From Ruegeria sp. HKCCA6707 (GTDB lineage: Bacteria; Pseudomonadota; Alphaproteobacteria; Rhodobacterales; Rhodobacteraceae), in contig NZ_WQEG01000004.1 in the NCBI RefSeq assembly GCF_013033515.1, positions 62,001 through 126,000 of the forward strand: 64,000 nucleotides of DNA, in the 5' to 3' direction. Both the position numbers and the translations under genes were made by a program. The notes beneath the pieces are model-generated. The model saw only the letters and a list, made by a program, of their open reading frames with translations. It searched no databases and was not told the origin of the DNA. Position 1 is the stretch's first letter. The number at the start of each line of letters is the position of its first letter. Positions 28,247 through 37,348 of this stretch are shown one piece after another.

Positions 28247-28320
28247 TATAATGGCCGGAGGTTCGGCCCTCCTCTTGGTCTGCGACCAACTCACCCACCG
28301 GATATGTTGGCCCAATGAAG
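28247..28320. repeat. Dispersed intergenic element, copy 3
   Basis: The segment runs TGGCCGGAGG, CCCTCCTCTTGG, CAACTCACCCACCGGATATG, then CCCAATGAAG. Block order matches 23109-23175. It lies between the petC terminator and the 3' end of mtaB. Confidence 0.4.
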
Positions 28321-28326
28321 CGCCGA

Positions 28327-29583
28327 TCAGGCAGTCAGTTGGGTTTCGTTCTGCCCGATGATCTTTGTTGTTACGATTTGTCCTTCGGGCTGCGGCGCTG
28401 CAAAACTGACTTCGGTGAATTGTTCCGTGCGACCCATATGGTGGTTTTCCATCAGGATGTGATGGGTTTTGCCGATTTGACCGGCGAGATGCTTGGCGAC
28501 CTGTTCCGTGCCAGCGGCGCGCAAGCGCGCGGCACGGGACTTGATGGTCTTGCCATTCACCTGCTGCGGGATCCGCGCGGCGGGTGTGCCCTCGCGTTTC
28601 GAATAGGGGAAGACATGCAGCCAGGTCAGGTTGCAGTCACTGATCAGGCGCAGCGAGTTTTCGAAATGGGCCTCGGACTCGGTCGGGAAGCCCGCGATGA
28701 TGTCCGCGCCAAAGGTCATGTCGGGACGCAGTTTGCGGGCCTCTTCGGTAAAGCGGATGGCATCATCGCGCAAGTGACGGCGTTTCATCCGTTTCAGGAT
28801 CAGATCATCGCCATGCTGCAACGACAGGTGCAGATGCGGCATCAGGCGCGGCTCGGTTGCGATAGCCTGCATCAGGTTCTCATCCACTTCGATTGAGTCA
28901 ATCGAGCTGATGCGCAGACGCGGCAGATCCGGCACCAGTTTCAGGATGCGCATCACCAGATCGCCCAACTTTGGCTGCGCGGGCAGGTCTGAGCCCCAGG
29001 AGGTCAGGTCAACGCCAGTCAGAACCACCTCGTTGTAGCCCTTGTCCACCAGCCGTTTGATCTGATCCACCACCACGCCTGCGGGGACGCTGCGTGAGTT
29101 GCCACGGCCGTAGGGGATGATGCAGAAGGTGCAGCGATGGTCACAACCGTTTTGAACCTGCACATAAGCGCGCGAGCGGGTTCCGAACCCATCAATCAAA
29201 TGGCCTGCGGTTTCCGTGACGGACATGATGTCATCAACCTGCACGGCCTCGGTTTCGCCGATGAAATCCGCAGCGAGGCCCGTCCAGGTGTCTGGCTGCA
29301 TCTTCTCGGTGTTGCCGATGACCGCGTCGACCTCGGCCATGGCCGCAAAGGTTTCGGGTTCGGTTTGGGCGGCGCAGCCGGTCACGATCAGGCGTGCATC
29401 AGGGTTTTCGCGGCGCAGCTTGCGAATCTCCTGCCGCGCTTTGCGGACCGCTTCGGCGGTCACGGCGCAGGTGTTCACCACCACGGCGTTTGAAAGACTG
29501 GCCTGCTGTGACAGCTCTTTCATCGCCTCAGTCTCATAGGCGTTCAGGCGGCAGCCCAGGGTGGTGAATTTGGGCGCGTTCAT
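28327..29583 (-). CDS. mtaB: tRNA t6A37 methylthiotransferase MtaB
   Basis: Radical-SAM methylthiotransferase adding 2-methylthio to N6-threonylcarbamoyl-A37 of ANN-reading tRNAs, 418 residues. The N-terminal cluster domain begins [20 protein letters not shown]. The radical-SAM triad is in [20 protein letters not shown] near residue 155. The C-terminal TRAM-like part ends [16 protein letters not shown]. The ATG at 29583 overlaps the dapF stop (ATGA); 32 extra upstream residues in the longer frame are not family-like. Confidence 0.94.
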   Translation of the reverse strand: MNAPKFTTLGCRLNAYETEAMKELSQQASLSNAVVVNTCAVTAEAVRKARQEIRKLRRENPDARLIVTGCAAQTEPETFAAMAEVDAVIGNTEKMQPDTWTGLAADFIGETEAVQVDDIMSVTETAGHLIDGFGTRSRAYVQVQNGCDHRCTFCIIPYGRGNSRSVPAGVVVDQIKRLVDKGYNEVVLTGVDLTSWGSDLPAQPKLGDLVMRILKLVPDLPRLRISSIDSIEVDENLMQAIATEPRLMPHLHLSLQHGDDLILKRMKRRHLRDDAIRFTEEARKLRPDMTFGADIIAGFPTESEAHFENSLRLISDCNLTWLHVFPYSKREGTPAARIPQQVNGKTIKSRAARLRAAGTEQVAKHLAGQIGKTHHILMENHHMGRTEQFTEVSFAAPQPEGQIVTTKIIGQNETQLTA

Positions 29584-30401
29584 CCCAGCGACCTCAGGAA
29601 CTCGGGCGTCAAGCTGCCGGAAAAGACATGGCGGGTCGGGCCCGTCATCCAGACACCATCCACACGCCAGTCGACCCAAATAGAGCCGCCATCCAGTTCA
29701 ATACGTACATTCCGCCCTGTCAGGCCGCGTCGGGCGGCAGCAACGGCCGTCGCGCAGGACGACGAGCCAGAGGCCAGCGTGATGCCCACACCGCGTTCCC
29801 AAACGCGCATGCGGATGTGGTCCGGCCCGATGATCTGCGCCACCTGAACATTGGTGCGTTCGGGGTAGAGCGGATGATGTTCATAGCGCGCACCAAATTC
29901 GGCCAGCGGGATCGCCTCGGCGTCTTCGACAAAGAAGGTACAATGCGGATTGCCCATGCCGGTGGCGGTCGGCGCGCCCTCGATCGGCAGTTCTAGCGTA
30001 TCCATCTGTTCGGCCAGTGGGATCTGCTGCCAGTCCAGCTGTGGCGCGCCCATATTGACCGCTGTAAGCCCGTCACCTGCGTCGCGCGCATAAAGCGTGC
30101 CCCGTTCGGTGGTGAGCGTCAGCTCGGATTTGCCACTTTCAGTCATCAGGAAGCGCGCGATGCAGCGCGTGGCATTGCCGCAGGCCGCCGAGGTTGACCC
30201 ATCGGCGTTGAAAAAGACCAGATGCGCGTCCGCGTCACCGGGTTCGATGACAGCAAGCTGATCAAACCCGACGCCAAATTGCCGATGCCCGATTCCCTTG
30301 GCCAGCGCAGGCGTCACGCCAACCGGATGCGCGCGCGCATCAACGACAACAAAGTCGTTGCCCAGCCCGTGCATCTTCATGAACGGCAAATTGTTTTCCA
30401 T
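29580..30401 (-). CDS. dapF: Diaminopimelate epimerase
   Basis: PLP-independent epimerase making meso-diaminopimelate for peptidoglycan and lysine, 273 residues. Catalytic cysteines are in [10 protein letters not shown] near residue 75 and in [12 protein letters not shown] near residue 220. The N-terminus reads [17 protein letters not shown]. The ATG at 30401 follows AAGGA closely; another in-frame ATG lies four codons upstream and one seven codons inside. It is coupled to mtaB. Confidence 0.95.
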   Translation of the reverse strand: MENNLPFMKMHGLGNDFVVVDARAHPVGVTPALAKGIGHRQFGVGFDQLAVIEPGDADAHLVFFNADGSTSAACGNATRCIARFLMTESGKSELTLTTERGTLYARDAGDGLTAVNMGAPQLDWQQIPLAEQMDTLELPIEGAPTATGMGNPHCTFFVEDAEAIPLAEFGARYEHHPLYPERTNVQVAQIIGPDHIRMRVWERGVGITLASGSSSCATAVAAARRGLTGRNVRIELDGGSIWVDWRVDGVWMTGPTRHVFSGSLTPEFLRSLG

Positions 30402-30632
30402 AATTCCTTGCATGGCGGGCATATAACCCTGCCCGAGAACGGAATCCACCCTGCCACGCAGATTCCTGAAAAAAGGGGTTGACCCCCCCGCGCCACCTGC
30501 CTAATTAGGCCGCCTATCGGGACGCCTGACACAGCAATGAGTTGGGCGAAACGAGGCGCAAAAATGGGTCTTGAACCTGCACAGGGAAATACCTTAGAGA
30601 GCGCCACGGATCGCACAGATCCAAACAAGAGT

Positions 30633-30708
30633 GGGCCGTTAGCTCAGTTGGTAGAGCAACTGACTTTTAATCAGTGGGTCGCAGGTTCGAATCCTGCACG
30701 GCTCACCA
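30633..30708 (+). tRNA. tRNA-Lys (TTT anticodon)
   Basis: 76-base tRNA with encoded CCA. The acceptor stem GGGCCGT pairs with ACGGCTC; the D-arm is AGCTCAGTTGGTAGAGC; the anticodon stem CTGA/TCAG holds loop CTTTTAA; the T-arm is GCAGGTTCGAATCCTGC. Its 3' half is repeated at 51685-51731, so it is the integration target of the island that follows. Confidence 0.97.
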
Positions 30709-30710
30709 CT
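30664..30710 (+). repeat. Island attachment repeat, left copy (attL)
   Basis: The 47 bases from the anticodon loop to two bases past CCA match 51685-51731 at 46 positions; only 30702 (C) and 51723 (G) differ. This copy completes the functional tRNA gene. Confidence 0.93.
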
Positions 30711-30741
30711 TTAACCGATTGATCGGAAACGAAAAACCGTC

Positions 30742-30770
30742 GAGCGCCTGCTTGGCGGTTTTCGGTTTTT
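30742..30770 (+). terminator. Possible terminator after tRNA-Lys
   Basis: A short hairpin, CGCC TGCTT GGCG, is followed by GTTTTCGGTTTTT. The stem is short, so confidence is low. Confidence 0.4.
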
Positions 30771-30786
30771 GCAACAATTTTGCAAC
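30767..30786. repeat. Tandem TTTTGCAAC pair near attL
   Basis: TTTTGCAAC occurs at 30767-30775 and 30778-30786, 11 bases apart, about 60 bases inside the island. Short direct repeats near an attachment core can be integrase arm sites; no integrase is left to test this. Confidence 0.3.
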
Positions 30787-30874
30787 GAGAGCGGCCAGAT
30801 GCATTCTCCTAAAGAGCAAATTCGTTGCCGATCTCAGCAAGCATAGGAAATATTGGGTGTCATGCATGCATTTA

Positions 30875-31333
30875 CTATTCGGCATCGACATCTGGCAAAG
30901 CCTCATCGCCGCGCCCGTCAATGGCATCATTGAAGGTCACCATCGCACGAGACATTAGTTCAGACGCTTCGCGTTGGCCAGTTCGCGCCTGAACCAAACC
31001 GGCAATGAGCGCTGCCTGGGCGTCGCGTTCCTCGGGAAAAGCAATCTCCAAATCTTCGAAGTCACCTACTTGGGTGCGCCGACGGTTGCTGTGTCCGGTC
31101 GTGATAGCCCTGAAAGCACGCTGATAGTACCGGCTTCGTAACAGGCTAGAGAGGAACACTGGATCAAGGCGGTCGTCCGTGATCTCGTAAATCGGAAATT
31201 CCTTTGTAACAAGCGCGCGGTCAAACTCCGGCGGTACTACCGATACGCATCCCTTCCAAAGGTCAATCGAACTGAACACCACATCGCCGGATCTAGCTGC
31301 ATACCACGTTGAGGAACTGTCCTCGAAATACAT
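30875..31333 (-). pseudogene. Type I restriction specificity subunit (HsdS), C-terminal fragment
   Basis: About 150 residues resembling the C-terminal target-recognition half of HsdS-like proteins: YAARSGDVVFSSIDLWKGCV, then LVTKEFPIYEIT, then SRYYQRAFRAITTGHSNRRR, then DFEDLEIAFP and a helical tail. An in-frame TGA lies five codons before the first ATG, and the N-terminal half and HsdM/HsdR are absent. The frame breaks at about 31326-31335, where the TetR fragment begins on the other strand. It is read as the residue of a lost restriction locus at the island's left end. Confidence 0.6.
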
Positions 31334-31836
31334 GCCAAGTCACGCTGGCAAAAGTCGCTGAACGTGCCAGAACCAGCCGTGCGACGGTCTATCGTTACTT
31401 TTCTGACCCAAGTGTCTTGGCTTTGGACGCGACGCTCGATCTTGAAGTTACTCCAACGTCAGAACTTCTCGAGGGGCTGAATAACGTCAGGAGCCGTGTA
31501 CATGTCGTTGCGCGTTACTATCTGGATTTTTCTCGGGTTCATGAGGCGCACTTCCGGCAGTTTTTAGCTGAATCACTCAAAGCATCTCTTGAGGATGGAA
31601 CTGTCAAAATGCGTGGCACCAGAAGAGTGGCGGCTTTTTCAGAAGCACTTGCGCCAGTTCACCCATTGATGGAGCCGAAGGAAATTGACGACCTGGCGAA
31701 GCGATTGTCCATGACGACGGGCCTGGAACAACTTGTCATTCTTGAAGACATTTTGCGTGTGGACGAAGCAACTGGTTACCAACTTCAGGAAGTGTTGGTC
31801 GACGCTCTGTTGGATCGGTACTTGCGAAAAAACTGA
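31309..31836 (+). pseudogene. TetR-family regulator lacking its N-terminus
   Basis: The frame encodes VTLAKVAERARTSRATVYRY, the second half of a TetR helix-turn-helix, followed by a complete ligand-domain-like helical region ending QEVLVDALLDRYLRKN. The first 20-25 residues that TetR proteins carry before this motif are missing. The only upstream start is a TTG within the HsdS fragment with no ribosome-binding site. It is probably inactive; translation as a shortened protein cannot be excluded. Confidence 0.65.
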
Positions 31837-31948
31837 GGCAGAATGCAGATGCCTACTTTATCTTAAAACTACCGGCAAATAGACACCAGTTTAACGTTCG
31901 CTTTGGGCTGACTGCGGTCCTTTGAATTATGAATGCGGATGGCTGCAA

Positions 31949-31965
31949 TGTCCGCATTGCGGGCA
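31949..31965. repeat. TGTCCGC palindrome, copy 1
   Basis: TGTCCGC ATT GCGGGCA is a 7-bp inverted repeat with one G:T-type mismatch, within the 252-base gap 31837-32088. The gap holds no convincing gene; a 91-residue open frame on the minus strand lacks a recognisable domain. Related palindromes lie at 36904-36920 and 51483-51499. Confidence 0.5.
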
Positions 31966-32088
31966 TTCATTGAATTCTGCCGTACGTCTGCTTTGAGCCC
32001 AAAGCTGCCGGTTCTCGAGACGCCCCAATTTCTTGGAGCGTCCATATGCGCCATAAGACATTTGCTCGTCTGGTCTAAACTTCCAAGA

Positions 32089-34077
32089 CTACTCCACGAG
32101 TTCCAAGTCACCGGGCCGCCAGCTTTTGTCGAACCACGGTTCAAGTGGGCCGTAAAGACGCATCATGACATTGAAGCTTCGTCCGGGGACCGTTTGCGCC
32201 CAGTTGTTTTCCCAACCTTCAGGCGCTTCCGGTCCGAAATAAATGCTGAAGCTACCATCATCGTTCGGCTTGATTCCGGGCCTGTTGGAGTCGATCCCTC
32301 CGGCTTGTTGGTCCGTTTCCAAGATCGAACGAGTCTGCCCACTATAGAGCATAAACGACGCAAAGTTTTTGGCAGGAACCGGCGCGGGAAGCGTTACCTT
32401 GTAGGTCTTTGAACCATCGAGGTACTCACCATCTTTGTCGCGGGCCGTCATCGCGTACACTGAACCAGTGCCGACTGGCGGGGCGGTCATGGCAGGTGTG
32501 ATACCGGTAGCCATGTAGAAGAAGTACGTCCGGTCGTCGAGAATACGCGCGCCATCCTCTAGGAACAAATAGCTTTGACGCTGGAACGGCGAATTCCATT
32601 GACGATCTTCATAGAAATACACGCCCGGATCGCGTGAGGCGTATGTGATGGCACGCGCTGTTGCGTTTGCGATGGCGGCTGCTTCTTTGAAGATGCCCTT
32701 CATTCTGGCATCCGGTTCGAACGGTTCGCCTTTCTTGATGCCAATGGAAGCAAATGTCCCAACAATTTCCGGATCAAAAGCGCCGACCGGATTGTTATCC
32801 AAAGCTACATGAATCTCCTCGAAGAAGTCTTCGTTGTTGGCATGGACAGTGTTGTGCTGAACGCCGGAGATATTGATGAAATTCTCTGGTGGCGGATTAT
32901 CGGCTGCGCTGAGCGGATAGATATTCAATCCGGCCTTGATCTCTGCAACTGGTCCTGTTGTGTCACCATCTGCTCCGGGGGAACGACGCAGCAGCAACCA
33001 GTGTTCATTTGTTCTTGTACGAAGTTCAAAATACCCTTCTGGCACTGCAGTTTCATCGTCGTGATGCATCAACAGGTATTTCCCGCCGTCGCCTTTGTCT
33101 GCACCAAGCGCGCCAATATCGGCGACGTAGTCGAACCCGGCATCGTCCAACAGACCCAACATGCCTGCCGGCACCTCGATGACCATCGGGCCTTCGGAGA
33201 TATCAACGTTGGAACCAACGTAAATTGTCGTTGTGTTTGGCGTCAGCCAGATTGATCTGGCATCCAATAAGTTCTCTGCAATGACGACATCATTTGGTTG
33301 TGCGCCTACATCTTCATAACCTTGGAACATTCCACGCAGAGACGCGATTTTCATGCCATCAAGAAAAGCAGTAGTTGCGCGCATCAAGTCCAGATTGTCG
33401 AAGACTTTCTCAACCGTAGCTGGTGAAGGCATGCCATCGAAAAACTCAAGTGTGCCAAGTGTCTCTGTTTCCACTCTATCCGGTGTCAAAACGTTTTCAG
33501 GTACTATTGCAGCAAACTCTCTGTCGGATTGGGGAGGCAATGCGACTTGTTCGTTTGTACCCTCATTCTGTTGTATCATGTCTTCGTTCAACAAAACGAA
33601 CTCCACGCGCCGGTTCAGCGCGCGTCCTTCTTCGGACAAGTTCGAGGCGACAGGCGCGATTGGACCTGCGCCCATGGCGACCAGACGTTCCGCTGCGACG
33701 TTGTAGGGTTCGCCCATCAGTGCATTGCGTACGGCCGCCGCACGGCGCTCAGCGAGGTCAATGTTGTAAGCAAAGTCACCCACCGAGTCCGTATGGCCCA
33801 CGATCGCCAGTCGCATTTCAGGCAGCGTCGCCATCGCGCTGGCAACTTTGAACAACACCTCTGGGGACGTGCCGGTCAGCGCGTCACTGTCGGTCTCAAA
33901 AAAACCGCCGCTCATTGAGACGCGACCATCTTCGCGCAAAGCGGACACAACCGCTTCATCTGTCAGTTCACCGACCGCTCGTGCTCTTTCTTGGCCAAAT
34001 TGTTGCGCATGAAGTGGTCCCGTAGTGACTGCGAGTGCAATCGCAATCGCTGTCATACAAGTCTTTACGTTTCTCAT
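32089..34077 (-). CDS. OmpA-like domain fused to DUF1254/DUF1214 protein
   Basis: Envelope protein of 662 residues. Residues 1-24 are a signal peptide ending PLHAQ. Residues 55-170 form an OmpA-type peptidoglycan-binding domain (FETDSDALTGT, then VGHTDSVGDFAYNIDLAERR, then ALNRRVEFVLL). Residues 220-400 match DUF1254 (FLDGMKIASLRGMFQGYED, then WLTPNTTTIYVGSNVDISEG) and 480-660 DUF1214 (FYMATGITPAM, then YGPLEPWFDKSWRPGDLELV). DUF1254 and DUF1214 have no settled function. The OmpA part should anchor the protein to the cell wall; the fusion is unusual. A paralogue without OmpA lies 164 bases upstream. Confidence 0.85.
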   Translation of the reverse strand: MRNVKTCMTAIAIALAVTTGPLHAQQFGQERARAVGELTDEAVVSALREDGRVSMSGGFFETDSDALTGTSPEVLFKVASAMATLPEMRLAIVGHTDSVGDFAYNIDLAERRAAAVRNALMGEPYNVAAERLVAMGAGPIAPVASNLSEEGRALNRRVEFVLLNEDMIQQNEGTNEQVALPPQSDREFAAIVPENVLTPDRVETETLGTLEFFDGMPSPATVEKVFDNLDLMRATTAFLDGMKIASLRGMFQGYEDVGAQPNDVVIAENLLDARSIWLTPNTTTIYVGSNVDISEGPMVIEVPAGMLGLLDDAGFDYVADIGALGADKGDGGKYLLMHHDDETAVPEGYFELRTRTNEHWLLLRRSPGADGDTTGPVAEIKAGLNIYPLSAADNPPPENFINISGVQHNTVHANNEDFFEEIHVALDNNPVGAFDPEIVGTFASIGIKKGEPFEPDARMKGIFKEAAAIANATARAITYASRDPGVYFYEDRQWNSPFQRQSYLFLEDGARILDDRTYFFYMATGITPAMTAPPVGTGSVYAMTARDKDGEYLDGSKTYKVTLPAPVPAKNFASFMLYSGQTRSILETDQQAGGIDSNRPGIKPNDDGSFSIYFGPEAPEGWENNWAQTVPGRSFNVMMRLYGPLEPWFDKSWRPGDLELVE

Positions 34078-34241
34078 TTTGCTTCTCCCATTTTTGCCTT
34101 TGTGCGCTTTTCGCGACTTGGCACTTTAGTGTTTGTTTTGGAGAGACGGCGTCCCGAGGTATACACCGCCTCTCCAATTGCTGACCAATTGGTTGGTGCC
34201 AATACCGGTCAGTGTCCGAATTCAATTGCCAAAAAGTTCAG

Positions 34242-35753
34242 CTACTCGACCTTCTTGAGATCTCCGAGCATCCAGCCGCTTTCCAGCCAGCCCTCTTCAG
34301 GGCCGTAGAGGCGGAACAGGAGGAAGTAGGGCTCGGTGGTTGGGATCCAGTTGCTTTCCATGCCCTCTGGCGCTTCAGGCCCGAAGTAGATGTCGTAAGA
34401 ACCATCTTCGTTTGCTTGCATCGTGTCGGTGTCGCGCTCTGAAAGTCCCACAGGATCGACGTTGCGGATGAAACTCTTGGTCTCCATCGAATAGACAATG
34501 ACTGACCAGAAATCCTCGGCGGGTGTGTCTGCTGGCACGTTCAGCTTGTAAGTCTGATTGTGGTCATACATCTCACCTTCGCTGTCGCGCAGCCCAGTTA
34601 GGTAGAACGTCCCGCCGCCAAGTTTTTTCGGCAAATAGGTAATCCAGAAATAGCTTCCGCCCGCACGGGCATCGACAAGCACCTCGGTTTCGGTTTCGTA
34701 CGGGAAACCTGCTTCAGGTTGACCCTCAGCGAAGTCCCAGATCAGCCATTGGCTTTTCATATCCCCGTTTTCATCCACCCAAAGCGGTATCATCGCCTTA
34801 CCGGGTGTTACGAAGTACTTCTGCATCGAGGCATAGGCCAACAACAGCCCCTCTTCCATCGCCTGTAGCTGCTGTTCAGTTGGTTCGAACGGCTTACCTT
34901 TCTCAATGCCAAGGTCCTTAAGAAGGTTCACCATGACCTTATCTTGAGGGCGGACCGGATTGTTCTGGACGTAGTCGTTTAGGTCCTGAAAGAAGGTTTC
35001 GTTGTAATAAGGCAGCGAGTCGTAGGGTACTTCCGACGCTTCGTGATAGGTGTTTGGCGGTGGGTTATCGGCCTCCGAAAGGTAATAGACCTTGATTGTC
35101 TGCGCATATTCCGCGGCATCTGCATCTGTTCCCCCATTGGTCAGCTTTGGACGGAATGAAAATCCGTACTCATAGGTGTCAGTCTCAAACGGAAAATACC
35201 CAGCTTCGGTCAGTTCCTCGATCGACATGTCACCGTCATAGTCGGGTGGTAGCATGAGATATTTACCACCCTCTCCTTTGTCGAACCCGTCCGGACCAAC
35301 ATCGGCAATCGGCACGTCCCAAGCGTTCACAATCGTACCGAAGTAATTAACCTTGTCGGTTGCCGCCGGGACCTCGATCACCAACGGCCCGGGCTCAGAC
35401 GTCATCGAGGCCCATGCGTAAGCTGTCACATCATTGGCCGTCAGAAACCCGTGTTTGGAGTCGAACGGTTTATTAAGGTACACAATGTCGTTGTAGTCTC
35501 CGCCCAGATCGCGGCGAATACCTTTCAGGAAATCAATCATACCAGCGGCGGGCATTCCCCAGATTGCGGTTTGTGTCGCGCGCTGGACCATAATTTTGTA
35601 TTCGATGTCTTCGACCTGCGCCGAGCGCGCGAGGATGTCGCCTGTGTCGTTAAATTCCTGCGCCTCGACCTGAGCAGCGACGCTGCCGACGCAAACGGCC
35701 GCAACCAAACACTTGGTCGATAAGTTTGTGAACAATGTGCCCATCTGTTTCAT
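34242..35753 (-). CDS. DUF1254/DUF1214 secreted protein
   Basis: Secreted protein of 503 residues with a signal peptide (CLVAAVCVGSVAAQVEAQ). DUF1254 covers about residues 50-190 (ATQTAIWGMPAAGMIDFLKG) and DUF1214 the C-terminal third (YFWITYLPKKLGGGTFYLTG, then YFGPEAPEGMESNWIPT). The tail LYGPEEGWLESGWMLGDLKK parallels the end of the downstream OmpA-fused paralogue, so the pair probably arose by duplication. GGGAG lies upstream of the ATG at 35753. An AraC regulator is divergent, starting 92 bases away. Function is unknown. Confidence 0.87.
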   Translation of the reverse strand: MKQMGTLFTNLSTKCLVAAVCVGSVAAQVEAQEFNDTGDILARSAQVEDIEYKIMVQRATQTAIWGMPAAGMIDFLKGIRRDLGGDYNDIVYLNKPFDSKHGFLTANDVTAYAWASMTSEPGPLVIEVPAATDKVNYFGTIVNAWDVPIADVGPDGFDKGEGGKYLMLPPDYDGDMSIEELTEAGYFPFETDTYEYGFSFRPKLTNGGTDADAAEYAQTIKVYYLSEADNPPPNTYHEASEVPYDSLPYYNETFFQDLNDYVQNNPVRPQDKVMVNLLKDLGIEKGKPFEPTEQQLQAMEEGLLLAYASMQKYFVTPGKAMIPLWVDENGDMKSQWLIWDFAEGQPEAGFPYETETEVLVDARAGGSYFWITYLPKKLGGGTFYLTGLRDSEGEMYDHNQTYKLNVPADTPAEDFWSVIVYSMETKSFIRNVDPVGLSERDTDTMQANEDGSYDIYFGPEAPEGMESNWIPTTEPYFLLFRLYGPEEGWLESGWMLGDLKKVE

Positions 35754-35845
35754 TCGTGACTACTCCCTTGAGATTTTTGGGAGACTTGCACATCCGGAAC
35801 GCAGATGCGTATCATTTCACGACAGATGTTTCTTTGGGGATCTCA

Positions 35846-36868
35846 ATGACGCTACCACCGATGATTTCAGCGAAGGCGCTCGGCGCGATGCCGCAGTTTG
35901 TCTACGAGGTCGCCGGTGAAAAACGATTAGAGAAGGCCATGGAGGCCGCTGACCTTCCGCATCACTTTATCGAAGAACGGTCGGGGTACATTTCTGAGCA
36001 TTCATTGGCGACATTCGTCGAGCAGGCGGCTCGATCGGCGGGCCATCAAAACATTGGCTTGCTTTGGTCTCCTTACCTAACAGTCGCAGACTACGGGCTT
36101 TGGGGAGAGTATGTCCTGTCCGCGCCTACGTTGGGAAACGCACTACGTCGCGCAACATCAGTTATGCCTTTCCACTCATCAGTTGATCGCGCATGGCTGG
36201 AAGCCTCTGGCCGACGCTCGCGCTACTGCTACAAATTCGGAATGCCGGAGCACCCCGCTTATGCTGATATAGCTTTTTCCGCGATCGGCGTTTTCCTGAG
36301 TATTTTTCGCGAGTACTTAGGGAGGGGATGGACGCCTACCGCAGTTCTCTTGGATTTTGCAAAAGTACCGAACTCGGTCGAAGTCGAGGACACATATGGG
36401 TGTCCCATAGTTTGGAACGCACCAAGGTTAGGTGTGGAATTCGAAAGCTCATTGCTTTTGGTCGAGAACAGAAGGCAATATCGTGTTCGCGGTTTTGTGA
36501 CGGTTGACGATGTTGCGAGGGAACGCGTCGGTGGTCCACCTGAAACAATAGCTGGTCAGGTTGCCGCAATAGCCCGACAGCAACTCCACCACAAAGAAAT
36601 CTCGGTTGACGCAACAGCTCGCGCACTCGGGCTTGGTGTTCGCACTCTTCAAAGGAAGCTAGATGAAGAAGGCGCGCAATTCCGTCGCATAGTAACCGAT
36701 GTTCGCGTAAGCCGGGCGAAAGAGTTACTTTCATCGCAGTCTGGCACCATCGCCGATATTGCTACTGCGCTGGGATACGAGACCGCCAACAACTTCAGTC
36801 GTGCATTTAAGACCGCCACTGGCGTCTCGCCATCTGAGCACCGAATACTTGGGCGCGATAGGTTCTAA
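35846..36868 (+). CDS. AraC-family regulator with PF12625-type N-domain
   Basis: Transcription factor of 340 residues. Residues 20-200 match the arabinose-binding-like N-domain of the OruR/ArgR group (HSLATFVEQAARSAGHQNIG). The C-terminal double helix-turn-helix is VDATARALGLGVRTLQRKLD and then IADIATALGYETANNFSRAF. The ATG at 35846 follows GGGGATCTCA and gives a normal family length; an upstream GTG would overlap the DUF1254 gene. Divergence from the two DUF1254 genes suggests it controls them. Confidence 0.87.
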   Translation: MTLPPMISAKALGAMPQFVYEVAGEKRLEKAMEAADLPHHFIEERSGYISEHSLATFVEQAARSAGHQNIGLLWSPYLTVADYGLWGEYVLSAPTLGNALRRATSVMPFHSSVDRAWLEASGRRSRYCYKFGMPEHPAYADIAFSAIGVFLSIFREYLGRGWTPTAVLLDFAKVPNSVEVEDTYGCPIVWNAPRLGVEFESSLLLVENRRQYRVRGFVTVDDVARERVGGPPETIAGQVAAIARQQLHHKEISVDATARALGLGVRTLQRKLDEEGAQFRRIVTDVRVSRAKELLSSQSGTIADIATALGYETANNFSRAFKTATGVSPSEHRILGRDRF

Positions 36869-36903
36869 ACCGTCTGAAAATGCTTTAGCACCACCGACGG
36901 CTT

Positions 36904-36920
36904 TGTCCGCAGAGCGGACA
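36904..36920. repeat. TGTCCGC palindrome, copy 2
   Basis: TGTCCGC AGA GCGGACA is a perfect 7-bp inverted repeat. It lies six bases before the truncated peroxidase frame, at the edge of a probable breakpoint. Confidence 0.5.
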
Positions 36921-36925
36921 TTTAG

Positions 36926-37348
36926 TTGAATTCAAGGAACGAATTCCACGACGCGGGCGTGCCATATTTTCTGAGTGAAACCGAAGTCGACGATGGCCGG
37001 TTCGGAGGGCTGAACTTCTTGCTCTCCAGCCCTTACACATTGGACGAAGACTGGACTGACGATCCGAAAAAGCAAGGCGCGTGGGCGGTCCGAAATGTAC
37101 GAAGGAGCCATTCCGATTTTGGAACCTTTCGTACGCCCAGCCTTCGAGGTGTGGCCGAAACCGCTCCCTACATGCATGACGGCAGCCTGGATGATCTGGA
37201 CGCCGTGGTCCGACACTATAACGAAATTGATATAGAAAGGCTTCACGCCGATGGCGAAGCCATTCTCTCGCAATTGAATTTGTCTGAGCAAGAGATTGCA
37301 GACTTAGTTGCGTTTTTGATGACGCTGTCCGGCGTTACGCGGCCTTGA
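36926..37348 (+). pseudogene. MauG/CcpA-type di-heme peroxidase, C-terminal remnant
   Basis: About 140 residues match the end of di-heme cytochrome c peroxidases: NEFHDAGVPYF, then FRTPSLRGVAETAPYMHDGS, then LNLSEQEIADLVAFLMTLSG. Both CXXCH heme motifs and the whole N-terminal domain are missing. A TAG precedes the TTG at 36926. The 3' end overlaps the convergent aminotransferase by 14 bases. It is read as a non-functional fragment brought in with, or broken by, the island. Confidence 0.75.

Noticed and set aside
31869..32144. 91-residue frame on the minus strand after the TetR fragment
   Set aside because: No domain, no ribosome-binding site, and it overlaps the end of the OmpA/DUF1254 gene on the same strand in another frame. 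The composition follows the intergenic palindromes.
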